Positions 1 to 8,095 of a stretch of 64,000 nucleotides of DNA are shown in pieces. Numbering within the stretch: the stretch's first letter is position 1; every line of letters begins with the position of its first letter. Made by a program: the position numbers and the translations under genes. The notes under the pieces were generated by a model, which worked only from the letters and a program-made list of their open reading frames with translations, searched no databases and was not told the DNA's origin. Source of the stretch: Flavobacterium zepuense (GTDB lineage Bacteria; Bacteroidota; Bacteroidia; Flavobacteriales; Flavobacteriaceae); assembly GCF_007097145.1 (NCBI RefSeq), contig NZ_VJVZ01000005.1, forward strand, positions 1 to 64,000, written 5' to 3'.

Positions 1-2
1 GG

Positions 3-779
3 CCAATGGAAACTCCCGCCATACAAAACGGAGACGTTATTTATTATAATGTATCAATAGACGGAGGCGCAACAGATGAAACCCCTAATGATAATTTCTT
101 TGTATTTCAACAGATTGTAAACGGTTCGTTCGATCCTAATGACATTACATGCCTTGAAGGCAGTGTTGTTTCTCCTGAAATGATAGGCGAGTATCTGCAC
201 TACACAATCAACTTTGAAAATACGGGCGATGCCGCTGCAACATTTATCGTGGTAAAAGACGTTATTGATGAAGCTAAATTTGATGTGAGCTCATTACAGG
301 TTTTAAATGCTTCACATAATGTAGAGGTTAGGGTAACAGGAAATAAAGTAGAATTTATATTTGACGATATTAACCTTGGCGCGACCCAAAAAGGCAATGT
401 AATTTTTAAAATAAAATCGCTTAATAGCTTGCAGGTTAATGATGAAGTTATGAACAAGGCCGATATTTTCTTCGATTACAATTTCCCAATTACTACAAAT
501 GAGGCTACAACTGCATTTCAGGTGCTTGGTGTAAAAGACCTTGCAAAAGATGCTTCGGTATCAATTTATCCTAACCCGTCTAACTCAATAGTAAACATTA
601 AGGCAGATGGCAGTATAAAATCGTACGAGCTGTATGACTTGCAGGGTAGGGTGTTGCAAACATCAATCGTAAATAGTACAGCGGCTATTTTAGATATTTC
701 GGCGAGAGCTAAAGGTATTTACTTTGTTAAAGTAGTTACCGAAAAAGGCGTAAGCGTACAGAAAATCGCTAAAAACTAA
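3..779 (+). CDS. T9SS-exported protein, C-terminal part (cut by window start)
   Basis: The reading frame is open to the left edge, so this is only the C-terminal 258 residues of a longer protein. The visible part has a beta-sandwich repeat region with 'NTGDAAATF' and 'KADIFFDYNFPI' motifs. These are common in large Flavobacterial surface proteins (DUF7619/DUF11-like) just before the sorting signal. The last ~75 residues form a type A T9SS sorting domain: 'SIYPNPSNS' start, 'YDLQGRVLQ' centre, 'GIYFVKVVTEKG' and a Lys-rich end. Such proteins cross the outer membrane through T9SS and are anchored on or released from the surface. The N-terminal domain that would reveal the function is outside the window. 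A hairpin terminator follows at 820-853. Confidence 0.85.
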   Translation, partial: PMETPAIQNGDVIYYNVSIDGGATDETPNDNFFVFQQIVNGSFDPNDITCLEGSVVSPEMIGEYLHYTINFENTGDAAATFIVVKDVIDEAKFDVSSLQVLNASHNVEVRVTGNKVEFIFDDINLGATQKGNVIFKIKSLNSLQVNDEVMNKADIFFDYNFPITTNEATTAFQVLGVKDLAKDASVSIYPNPSNSIVNIKADGSIKSYELYDLQGRVLQTSIVNSTAAILDISARAKGIYFVKVVTEKGVSVQKIAKN

Positions 780-819
780 ATTATTATAAGCTTTAAGCTT
801 TGTAATTTAAATAATTAAC

Positions 820-853
820 AAAAGTCGGTGCCTATAGGGTGCCGACTTTTATT
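820..853 (+). terminator. Rho-independent terminator after the T9SS protein gene
   Basis: AAAAGTCGGTGCC (820-832) can pair with GGTGCCGACTTTT (838-850) using G-T wobbles, with a short loop and a T-rich right arm. It lies 41 bp after the upstream stop codon and separates that gene from citrate synthase. Confidence 0.75.
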
Positions 854-967
854 ATATATATACTTATTTAGCGATTATATTACGTATTTTCCTTTATAAA
901 TAAATAGTAATTTATTAAATTCGCAGGAACATATTTTTTCCGAACCAAAATAAAACGAAATACAATC

Positions 968-2251
968 ATGTCAAACGTTGCAATATTAGAGATTGATGGC
1001 AAGAAATACGAGTTCCCTACATTTGTAGGTACAGAGAATGAATTAGCTATTGATATTGATAAATTACGCAGTGAAACCGGCGCTGTTACTATGGATCCGG
1101 GCTTTAAAAATACAGGTGCTTGTAAAAGTGCCATTACCTTTCTTGATGGGGAAGAGGGCATCCTACGCTACAGGGGTTACTCTATTGAGCAGCTTGCCGA
1201 AAAATCTAACTTTTTAGAAGTTTCTTACCTACTTATATTTGGCGAACTTCCTACAGCTGCGCAAATTGAAAAATTTGAGAACGATATAAGAAAATATACC
1301 CTTGTTAACGAGGAAATGAAAAACATCATTGATGGTTTTCCTAAAAATGCCCATCCAATGGGTATCCTTGCATCATTAACAAGTGCGCTTACTGCATTCA
1401 ACCCTGCACCGGTTAATGTAGCTAAAGAAGAGGAGCTTTACGATGCCATTTGCAAAACTATGGGTAAATTTCTTGTTGTTGCAACCTGGACATTCAGGAA
1501 AAACATGGGTTACCCTCTTAATTACTATGACAACACTAAAGGTTATGTAGAAAACTTTATGAGGCTGATGTTTGAGCTTCCTACAGGTCCTTACGAGCGT
1601 AACGAAACAGTTATTAACGCACTTGACAAATTATTTATACTGCATGCAGACCATGAGCAAAACTGTTCTACATCTACAGTGCGTATAGTTGGTTCTTCTC
1701 AGGCAGGTCTTTTTGCTTCTATCTCTGCAGGTGTTTCGGCACTTTGGGGTCCGCTTCACGGTGGGGCTAACCAGGCAGTGCTGGAAATGCTTGAAGAAAT
1801 TCAGGCAAATGGTGGCGATGCCGATAAATACCTTGCAAAAGCTAAAGATAAAGATGATCCTTTCCGTCTTATGGGCTTTGGTCACAGAGTGTACAAAAAC
1901 TTCGATCCAAGAGCTAAGATCATCAAAAAAGCAGCCGACGATGTGTTAGAGCATTTAGGTGTTAACGATCCTATTCTTAGCATCGCAAAAAAACTTGAAG
2001 AAGCTGCATTGCAGGATGAGTACTTTAAATCAAGGAACCTTTACCCTAACGTAGATTTCTACTCAGGTATCATATACAGGGCACTGGGCATACCAACCGA
2101 AATGTTTACTGTACTATTCGCAATAGGCCGCTTACCAGGCTGGATAGCGCAATGGAAAGAAATGCGCCTTAACAAAGAACCAATAGGCCGTCCGCGCCAA
2201 ATATACACCGGCGCACCATTAAGGGATTTCGTTCCTCAGGACGCACGATAA
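968..2251 (+). CDS. gltA: Citrate synthase (type II)
   Basis: Condenses acetyl-CoA with oxaloacetate to citrate, the entry step of the TCA cycle, in the cytoplasm. The length of 427 residues is that of the hexameric type II enzymes of Gram-negative bacteria. The catalytic triad is visible: His264 in 'GPLHGGANQ', His306 in 'GFGHRVYKNFDPRA' and Asp363 in 'VDFYSGI', almost the same numbering as the E. coli enzyme. The N-terminal beta domain ('EIDGKKYEFP') is also present. It is transcribed alone, bounded by terminators at 820-853 and 2281-2304. A one-mismatch -7 box (TAAATTCG) lies shortly upstream. Codon use is even and typical of a well-expressed housekeeping gene. Confidence 0.97.
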   Translation: MSNVAILEIDGKKYEFPTFVGTENELAIDIDKLRSETGAVTMDPGFKNTGACKSAITFLDGEEGILRYRGYSIEQLAEKSNFLEVSYLLIFGELPTAAQIEKFENDIRKYTLVNEEMKNIIDGFPKNAHPMGILASLTSALTAFNPAPVNVAKEEELYDAICKTMGKFLVVATWTFRKNMGYPLNYYDNTKGYVENFMRLMFELPTGPYERNETVINALDKLFILHADHEQNCSTSTVRIVGSSQAGLFASISAGVSALWGPLHGGANQAVLEMLEEIQANGGDADKYLAKAKDKDDPFRLMGFGHRVYKNFDPRAKIIKKAADDVLEHLGVNDPILSIAKKLEEAALQDEYFKSRNLYPNVDFYSGIIYRALGIPTEMFTVLFAIGRLPGWIAQWKEMRLNKEPIGRPRQIYTGAPLRDFVPQDAR

Positions 2252-2280
2252 TTCTGCTACAGCAAAATAAATTATAGAGA

Positions 2281-2304
2281 AGCCTCACTGTAAAGTGGGG
2301 CTTT
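2281..2304 (+). terminator. Terminator after gltA
   Basis: AGCCTCACT (2281-2289) pairs with AGTGGGGCT (2294-2302) with one G-T pair and a 4-nt loop, 29 bp after the gltA stop. The following T tract is short, so strength is uncertain. Confidence 0.65.
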
Positions 2305-2427
2305 CCTGCTTTAAACTGTTCTTGTTTTATCTAACCTACATAAAAAAGCGAATAAAAAAGGCGACAATTATTTAATGATAAAATAAAAATGCTAATTTTA
2401 GGATCCTAACCAACAGTTATTTACGCT

Positions 2428-4638
2428 ATGAAAAAGAACTTTACTATTGCAGGTACCCTGCTGCTGTTACTTTGCAGCATTGGTAGTTTTGCACAAAACA
2501 TTAAACTAATATCAGATACCGACAACCGCATTACCGTGCGCAATGTAGCAAACGGCTATACCCACGATCAAAAAACGGTGGATGGTGTAGCATATAAAGA
2601 CTTTAAAGGCACTAAAGTTTTTACCATGCAAAAAGATGCACCGGCGTTGCCTGCCTACCGCACATCGGTAATTGTACCGCAAGGCGGTGATGTATCGTTG
2701 GAGATCTCTTATGATGGTTATACCGATTATCCTAATGTAAATATCCTACCTTCTAAAGGTAGCCTTAAGCGCAATATAAACCCGGCAGATGTTGCCTATG
2801 GCTTTGGGCCAGCCTATCAGCAGGATGCCTTTTATCCCGGCAACCTTGCCGAGATGAGCACACCTTACACACTTCGAGATACAAAAGGTGTAACGGTGTC
2901 ATTTTATCCGTACCAGTATAATCCGGTTACTAAGACCCTAAGGTTATATAACAACATTACAATAAATGTAAATTCGCAGGGTGGCAGCACACACAAAACA
3001 GGGGTGTCATCCACATTCAATACAATATACAGCCAGTATTACCTTAATGCAGCGCGTACCAACCAGGCGCCTCAGGTTAATGAGATGCTTATCATAGCTC
3101 CCGAAGGCTACATGGAAACCATAACACCCTTTAGCCAATGGAAAAACCAGAGGGGCTTAAAAACAACAACCGTTTCGTTAGAAGAGGCCGGCACAACTCC
3201 CGAAGCAATTAAAGAATATATTACCGAATATTATGCTGATAATTCACAATTGGTTTACGTGTTGCTGGTAGGCGACCACGAAAACCTGCCGAGCTATACA
3301 TATGGCTTTAACGGATCGGAAGAATTATGGAGCGATAGCTATTACGGCCAGCTTGAGGGCGATGATTTTTACCCTGAAGTTTTGGTAGGGCGTTTCTCTG
3401 GCACGGTACAGGATGTTGCCGTTATGGTAAATCGTACTTTAGAGTATGAAACCGCACCTATGGCGGGCGACTGGGTGACTAAAGCCGCAGGGATAGGATC
3501 TAACGAAGGTGATGGCTATGGCGATGACGGCGAGCCGGACTGGCAGCACCTGCGCAATATTGGTACTGAGCTTTTAGACTTTGGCTACAGCCAGATCTAC
3601 GAGTTTTACGATGGCTCACATGGCGGAGACGACTTGGAGGAGGGCCCAAGCCCGGAAATGATATCTGAGGCTATTAATGACGGGGTAGGGCTTTTAAACT
3701 ATACCGGCCACGGCGCGCAGGATGTTTTTGTAACAGGCTGGTACACATCAGAGCATGTAAATGCACTTGAGAACAACGGTAAATATCCGTTTATAATTTC
3801 TGTGGCGTGTAACAACGGTACGTTTACTAATGGTACATCGCTTTGCGAGAGCTGGCTTAATGTGCAGCACAATGGCACTCCGGCGGGTGCTGTTGCAGCC
3901 TGTGGGTCGAGTATACTTATGGCATGGGCAGAGCCTATGGAAACCCAGGATGCCATGACCGAGCTTATAACGGCTTCAGATCCTGAAAGCAGGAAAACTA
4001 CGCTTGGCGAATTGTTTTACAACGGGCAACTTAGCATGCTTGAGGCTTACGGGCTTAGCGCAACAGCGGTTGATGTAATGAAAACATGGGTGTTTTTTGG
4101 CGACCCATCGGTACAATACCGTAATGCCCCTGCCGAGGCTATCGTGGCAGAGCATTTGGAATCCATCCAGCAAAATGCAGAAACCGTAACCGTAACCAGC
4201 GATGCCGAAGGCGCATTGATATCCATAACACAAAATGGTGTCATTATAGGTACAGGTGTAATTGTAGATGGCGAAGCGGTTATTACCCTTACAGGTTTTG
4301 AGGCTATAAATGGCCCACTAATAGTTACCGCGACACAACAAAACCACACACCATATCAGGGTGAGATAGCAGTACAAACTCTTTCTACAGGTAGTTTTAC
4401 AAAAACCGGCTTTGCTATTTATCCCAATCCTGCAAAAGGCCACTTTACGGTTGCCACTGCTATCGGCGGAAGCCTGCAAATAGAGCTTAGGGATATTACA
4501 GGTAAGCTGTTGTATGCTTCGGGCCAAACCAATGCGGCAGAGCATACCGTAAGCACAGCAAATTATGCTGCGGGCATTTATTTGGTAACAGTAAACAGCA
4601 GCGGTAAAACACTTACCCAAAAAATAATCATAAACTAA
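2428..4638 (+). CDS. Secreted C25-family (gingipain-like) cysteine peptidase with T9SS sorting domain
   Basis: A 736-residue exported protease. It starts with a Sec signal peptide (MKKNFTIAGTLLLLLCSIGSFAQ region, cleavage after ~residue 22), then a C25-type propeptide to ~residue 215. The peptidase domain spans ~217-566, and the catalytic dyad is visible as His428 in 'NYTGHGAQ' and Cys461 in 'ISVACNNG'. An Ig-like beta domain (~570-655) follows, and a type A T9SS sorting domain (~660-736, 'FAIYPNPAKG' to 'TLTQKIIIN') ends the protein. Family members include gingipains and PorU, the T9SS sortase. This one carries its own sorting signal and lacks the size (>1000 residues) of PorU, so it is more likely a secreted peptidase than the sortase. 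It is monocistronic, with a hairpin terminator at 4688-4719. Confidence 0.9.
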   Translation: MKKNFTIAGTLLLLLCSIGSFAQNIKLISDTDNRITVRNVANGYTHDQKTVDGVAYKDFKGTKVFTMQKDAPALPAYRTSVIVPQGGDVSLEISYDGYTDYPNVNILPSKGSLKRNINPADVAYGFGPAYQQDAFYPGNLAEMSTPYTLRDTKGVTVSFYPYQYNPVTKTLRLYNNITINVNSQGGSTHKTGVSSTFNTIYSQYYLNAARTNQAPQVNEMLIIAPEGYMETITPFSQWKNQRGLKTTTVSLEEAGTTPEAIKEYITEYYADNSQLVYVLLVGDHENLPSYTYGFNGSEELWSDSYYGQLEGDDFYPEVLVGRFSGTVQDVAVMVNRTLEYETAPMAGDWVTKAAGIGSNEGDGYGDDGEPDWQHLRNIGTELLDFGYSQIYEFYDGSHGGDDLEEGPSPEMISEAINDGVGLLNYTGHGAQDVFVTGWYTSEHVNALENNGKYPFIISVACNNGTFTNGTSLCESWLNVQHNGTPAGAVAACGSSILMAWAEPMETQDAMTELITASDPESRKTTLGELFYNGQLSMLEAYGLSATAVDVMKTWVFFGDPSVQYRNAPAEAIVAEHLESIQQNAETVTVTSDAEGALISITQNGVIIGTGVIVDGEAVITLTGFEAINGPLIVTATQQNHTPYQGEIAVQTLSTGSFTKTGFAIYPNPAKGHFTVATAIGGSLQIELRDITGKLLYASGQTNAAEHTVSTANYAAGIYLVTVNSSGKTLTQKIIIN

Positions 4639-4687
4639 TAAAGCAGCTGTATCAATACATTTTTAGTATTTATTATGACTATGCTAT

Positions 4688-4719
4688 TAAAAAAGGCCTC
4701 TACATGAGGCTTTTTTTTA
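4688..4719 (+). terminator. Terminator after the C25 peptidase gene
   Basis: AAAAAGGCCTC and GAGGCTTTTTTTT pair around a TACAT loop, with one bulged G and eight T residues on the right. The T tract runs directly into the -7 box of the next gene, so end and start signals are packed within about 40 bp. Confidence 0.8.
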
Positions 4720-4725
4720 TATTTG
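4718..4725 (+). promoter_or_regulatory. Bacteroidota -7 promoter box (TATATTTG)
   Basis: Exact match to TAnnTTTG, 15 bp before the start codon at 4741. No TTG is seen at the expected -33 position, because that stretch is occupied by the preceding terminator stem. Confidence 0.5.
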
Positions 4726-4740
4726 TGCAAAATATAAGCC

Positions 4741-5655
4741 ATGCTGCATATAAATGTAAAGAACGAAACAAGCCGGTTACGGTCGGTTATACTGGGCACT
4801 GCCGAAAGCAACGGCCCAACGCCTGCTATACACGAGGCGTACGACCCAAAATCGCTGGAACATATACTTGCAGGCACTTATCCGGTAGAAGAGGATATGA
4901 AGGCAGAGATGGATGCCCTAATTAAGGTTTTTGAGAAATATAATGTACAGGTGTACCGCCCGCAAATTATAGAAAATTACAACCAGATATTTAGCCGCGA
5001 CATTGGTTTTGTTATAGATGATTATTTTATAAAAGCGAATATATTGCCCGACAGGGAACGCGAACAGGGGGCTATAGAATATATTGTGAGCCAGATAGAC
5101 CCTGCAAAGGTTATAACTCCGCCCGAAGAAGTACATATAGAAGGCGGTGATGTTATTTTGTGGGATAATCATATCTTTGTAGGAACGTATAAAGGCAGCG
5201 ATTATAAAGAATACATTACGGCACGTACCAATGTGCAGGGTGTAAACTTCTTAAAAGAATTGTTTCCTGATAAGATAGTTAAGGAGTTCGACCTTGTAAA
5301 ATCGCGTATTGAAGCCCGCGATAATGCCCTTCACCTTGATTGCTGTTTTCAGCCGGTAGGTAAAAATAAGGGTGTAATATATAAAAGCGGATTTCGTGAA
5401 GAGGCAGATTATATGTACCTTGTAAACCTGTTTGGGGCTGATAACCTTTTTCATATCGACAGGGAAGAAATGTACAACATGACGTCTAACTTTTTTTCTA
5501 TAGACAGCGATGTGGTGGTTATAGAGCAAAATTTTACCCGCCTTAAGCATTGGCTGCAAAGCCACGGCTTTATTGTAGAGGAAGTTCCGTATGCCGAAAT
5601 ATCCAAACAGGAAGGTTTGCTTAGGTGCTCCACACTGCCTTTGCTAAGAGATTAA
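4741..5655 (+). CDS. Dimethylarginine dimethylaminohydrolase / arginine deiminase-like hydrolase
   Basis: A 304-residue cytoplasmic member of the guanidine-modifying (pentein) superfamily, which cleaves arginine-type guanidinium groups through a covalent Cys intermediate. The superfamily signatures are visible in order: 'FSRDIGFV' (substrate-side acidic motif), 'HIEGGD', 'ALHLDCCF' (catalytic His) and the nucleophile Cys296 in 'LLRCSTLPL' near the C-terminus. No signal peptide is seen. It is followed 13 bp later by ctlX, another member of the same superfamily, so the two probably form one transcript concerned with arginine or citrulline metabolism. The exact substrate (arginine, methylated arginine or citrulline) cannot be read from the sequence. 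Confidence 0.8.
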   Translation: MLHINVKNETSRLRSVILGTAESNGPTPAIHEAYDPKSLEHILAGTYPVEEDMKAEMDALIKVFEKYNVQVYRPQIIENYNQIFSRDIGFVIDDYFIKANILPDREREQGAIEYIVSQIDPAKVITPPEEVHIEGGDVILWDNHIFVGTYKGSDYKEYITARTNVQGVNFLKELFPDKIVKEFDLVKSRIEARDNALHLDCCFQPVGKNKGVIYKSGFREEADYMYLVNLFGADNLFHIDREEMYNMTSNFFSIDSDVVVIEQNFTRLKHWLQSHGFIVEEVPYAEISKQEGLLRCSTLPLLRD

Positions 5656-5668
5656 TTTAAAATTTAAA

Positions 5669-6601
5669 ATGAAACAGATTACAGATACTATATTAATGAT
5701 ACGCCCGGTGGCTTTCAGGATGAACGAGCAAACCGCGGTTAATAACTATTACCAAAAAGTTATAGACAGCCTTTTGCCGGCCACGGTTAACGCCAAAGCC
5801 CAGGCAGAGTTTGATGCATTTGTAGAAAAGCTAAAAGCTGTTGGTGTTAACGTTATTGTAGTTGATGATACGCTGGATCCGGATACGCCCGATTCGGTTT
5901 TCCCGAACAACTGGGTGTCCTTCCATGAAAATGGCGACGTGGCGTTGTACCCTATGTTTGCCGAGAACCGCCGTGCTGAGCGCCGCGAGGAGCTGCTGGA
6001 TGTTGTAGAAGACCACGGTTTTACCATTAATAATATTGTTGATTACACCAGCGCAGAAGAAGATGGTTACTTTTTAGAAGGTACCGGCAGCCTTGTGTTA
6101 GATAGGGAAAACCACAAAGCCTATTGCGCCCTTTCGCCCCGTGCCGATGAGGAGCTTATGATAGAGTTTTGCGAGGATTTTGAATACAACCCGGTTATAT
6201 TTGAAGCGTTCCAAACGGTTGATGGCGAACGCCTGCCTATTTACCATACCAATGTTATGATGTGCATAGGCAGTACATTTGCAGTTATTTGCGCCGATTG
6301 TATTGATGATAAAAAAGAACGCAAAATGGTGTTGGAAAACCTGAGGAAGGATGGCAAGGAAATAGTATTGCTAACCGAGGCACAGCTAAACCACTTTGCT
6401 GGCAACATGCTACAGGTGCAGGGAGCCGATAAAAGCTACCTTGTAATGAGCGATGCTGCAAAACAAATCTTAACGAAAGACCAAGTGGCTAAATTAGAAA
6501 AGCACACCGCTATACTAACTGCTAACCTTGATACTATTGAGGCATGCGGAGGCGGAAGCGCACGCTGCATGATGGCCGAAATATTTTCACCAAAAAAATA
6601 A
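5669..6601 (+). CDS. ctlX: Citrulline utilization hydrolase CtlX-type protein
   Basis: A 310-residue pentein-fold hydrolase of the CtlX type. Diagnostic points are 'VFPNNWVSFH' near residue 75, 'EGTGSLVLDR' (the acidic ED/EGTGS motif), 'YHTNVMMCIG' with the catalytic His, and the nucleophile Cys300 in 'GGGSARCMMAEIF' close to the C-terminus. CtlX proteins have been tied to citrulline breakdown. It lies directly downstream of the DDAH-like gene (13 bp gap), and the Rrf2 regulator begins 1 bp after its stop, so all three may be co-transcribed. The assignment rests on motif and length agreement; the physiological substrate is inferred. Confidence 0.82.
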   Translation: MKQITDTILMIRPVAFRMNEQTAVNNYYQKVIDSLLPATVNAKAQAEFDAFVEKLKAVGVNVIVVDDTLDPDTPDSVFPNNWVSFHENGDVALYPMFAENRRAERREELLDVVEDHGFTINNIVDYTSAEEDGYFLEGTGSLVLDRENHKAYCALSPRADEELMIEFCEDFEYNPVIFEAFQTVDGERLPIYHTNVMMCIGSTFAVICADCIDDKKERKMVLENLRKDGKEIVLLTEAQLNHFAGNMLQVQGADKSYLVMSDAAKQILTKDQVAKLEKHTAILTANLDTIEACGGGSARCMMAEIFSPKK

Positions 6602-6602
6602 T

Positions 6603-7016
6603 ATGCTCTCTAAAAAAACGAAGTACGGATTAAAAGCGCTTATTTATATTGCCAGGCAGGACCCCTCGGTACCGGTGCTTATATCTGATATTTCGGAGAG
6701 GGAACAAATACCTAAAAAGTTCCTGGAGGCCATATTGCTCGACCTTAAAAAGTTCGGCATACTGGGTTCTAAAAAAGGCAAGGGTGGGGGGTACTATCTC
6801 CTAAAAGACCCTAAAACCGTTACAGCAGCAACGCTAATAAGGGTTTTAGATGGCCCTATTGCCATGCTGCCCTGCGCCAGCCATAACTTTTATGAACGCT
6901 GCGACGATTGTCCACATGAAGAAAAATGCTCACTAAACCATTTTCTTATTACCGTGCGCGATAATACATTGAGTCTGCTACAGCAAAAAACGCTGTATGA
7001 TCTTACTATGGCGTAA
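6603..7016 (+). CDS. Rrf2-family transcriptional regulator with four cysteines
   Basis: A 137-residue winged-helix regulator. The N-terminal 'LSKKTKYGLKALIYIAR' helix, the recognition region 'ISEREQIPKKFLEAIL' and the 'KGKGGGYYLLKDP' wing are standard Rrf2 features. Cys91, Cys100, Cys103 and Cys109 ('LPCASHNFYERCDDCPHEEKC') could bind a [Fe-S] cluster, as three cysteines do in IscR, or zinc. Its start lies one base after the ctlX stop. The next genes, 360 bp downstream, are cysH-cysD-cysN, and a 17-bp near-perfect palindrome covers their promoter. I infer that this protein controls sulfate assimilation (a CysR/CymR-like role), sensing cysteine or Fe-S status. Regulation of ctlX is an alternative. 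Confidence 0.88.
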   Translation: MLSKKTKYGLKALIYIARQDPSVPVLISDISEREQIPKKFLEAILLDLKKFGILGSKKGKGGGYYLLKDPKTVTAATLIRVLDGPIAMLPCASHNFYERCDDCPHEEKCSLNHFLITVRDNTLSLLQQKTLYDLTMA

Positions 7017-7112
7017 ATGTGCTTTATTTTAAGGTAAGACTGGTCAGAGCGAAGTATGAATCAATCTTTCTGACAAAAATATTTTTAGATTACGACTAAG
7101 TTTCTTGGGTTC

Positions 7113-7229
7113 GTCATTGCACGAAGCGATCCCATAATTAGTAATTTCTTTCCTCCCCGAGTGAGATTACTTGGTCAGTTCGGGCAAGCCCTCGGGTGCC
7201 GCGCTACATTGCATTTCGCTCGCAATGAC
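7113..7229. repeat. REP-like palindromic intergenic element
   Basis: The 360-bp gap between the Rrf2 gene and cysH holds a 117-bp stretch bounded by perfect 8-bp inverted ends, GTCATTGC (7113-7120) and GCAATGAC (7222-7229). The sequence just inside each end is also related (ACGAAGCGATC on the left; GAGCGAAATGC read from the right). The interior is visibly richer in G and C than its surroundings, with CCCCGAG and CTCGGG blocks. It resembles the non-coding repeats scattered through Flavobacteria that begin GTCATTGC..GAAGC. No open frame or transposase lies in it. Copy number cannot be judged from one window. The rest of the gap (7017-7112 and 7230-7281) shows nothing definite. Confidence 0.55.
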
Positions 7230-7281
7230 TGTATCCATAAAATGCGCATTCCATTTCCTGCAAAAAAATATTTTCAATAAG

Positions 7282-7298
7282 TCTATAAATTCTATAGA
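7282..7298. promoter_or_regulatory. Candidate operator over the cysHDN promoter
   Basis: TCTATAAATTCTATAGA is a 17-bp palindrome centred on 7290 with one mismatched pair (7288/7292). It lies 8 bp upstream of the -7 box at 7307-7314, so it would cover the -33 region, where a repressor could block RNA polymerase. The neighbouring Rrf2 regulator is the obvious candidate to bind it. This is inference from position and symmetry. Confidence 0.5.
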
Positions 7299-7306
7299 GT
7301 AATGGC

Positions 7307-7314
7307 TATATTTG
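7307..7314 (+). promoter_or_regulatory. -7 promoter box of the cysHDN operon (TATATTTG)
   Basis: Exact TAnnTTTG match, 62 bp before the cysH start. The -33 zone contains the palindrome at 7282-7298 rather than a TTG. Confidence 0.6.
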
Positions 7315-7376
7315 AAAAATATTTTTTATTATATATGGTAGTGCCTTATTTAAGGCCGCCAAGAGATTGAAATACA

Positions 7377-8093
7377 ATGAAGGAGAAATTAAAATACCTC
7401 AATAATGAAATAAAAGGAATGGCGTTGGCCGACTCCATTCCGTACATTATAAAAAACTTTGAAGGCAAAAAAGTGTTTTCTACCTCTTTTGGGATAGAAG
7501 ACCAGGTGCTTACACATTACATTGCGCCGTATGCCGAATTTGTTTCGACATTCACGCTTGATACCGGCCGCCAGTTTAATGAAACGTACGAGGTTTTCCA
7601 AAAGACCCAGAACAAATACCCCAACCTTGATATTGCCACGTTTTTTCCTGAAGAGCAGGATATCAAAACCTATGTTACCTCACAAGGCATCAATGGCTTT
7701 TACAAAAGCATAGAAAGCCGCAAAGAGTGTTGTAGGATACGTAAGGTGGTTCCGCTACAAAAAGCCATTAAAGGGGCTGATTTATGGATTACAGGCCTTC
7801 GGGCAGAACAATCCGAAAATCGTGAGCACATGGATTTATTGGAGTGGGATGAAGCTAACCAGCTTATAAAGTTTAATCCACTATTGCTTTACACGCTAAA
7901 AGAAGTTGAAACCATTATAAATACCCATAATATTCCGCTAAATAGCCTGTATAAAAAAGGTTACCTGAGCATTGGCTGCGCGCCCTGTACCCGCGCCCTT
8001 GCCGAAGGCGAACCCTTTAGAGCCGGGCGCTGGTGGTGGGAAGATGGTAAAAAAGAGTGCGGCCTGCACATACACACTGATAAAAATTATTAA
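7377..8093 (+). CDS. cysH: Adenylyl-sulfate (APS/PAPS) reductase
   Basis: Reduces activated sulfate to sulfite with thioredoxin as electron donor (cytoplasm, assimilatory sulfate reduction). The 238-residue PAPS-reductase fold shows 'STSFGIEDQV' (modified PP-loop), 'TLDTGRQF', and the paired cysteines Cys118-Cys119 ('KECCRIRK') and Cys201/Cys204 ('GCAPCTRA'). These CC...CxxC residues ligate the [4Fe-4S] cluster of APS-type reductases and are missing from enterobacterial PAPS reductases. The C-terminal 'KKECGLH' carries the catalytic Cys228. The cluster motif and the absence of cysC in this operon both favour APS as substrate. It leads the operon, with cysD starting 2 bp after its stop. Confidence 0.95.
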   Translation: MKEKLKYLNNEIKGMALADSIPYIIKNFEGKKVFSTSFGIEDQVLTHYIAPYAEFVSTFTLDTGRQFNETYEVFQKTQNKYPNLDIATFFPEEQDIKTYVTSQGINGFYKSIESRKECCRIRKVVPLQKAIKGADLWITGLRAEQSENREHMDLLEWDEANQLIKFNPLLLYTLKEVETIINTHNIPLNSLYKKGYLSIGCAPCTRALAEGEPFRAGRWWWEDGKKECGLHIHTDKNY

Positions 8094-8095
8094 GA

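Noticed and set aside
2428..4638. Reading the C25 peptidase as PorU, the T9SS sortase
   Set aside because: PorU is over 1000 residues and lacks a T9SS sorting signal of its own; this protein is 736 residues and has one.
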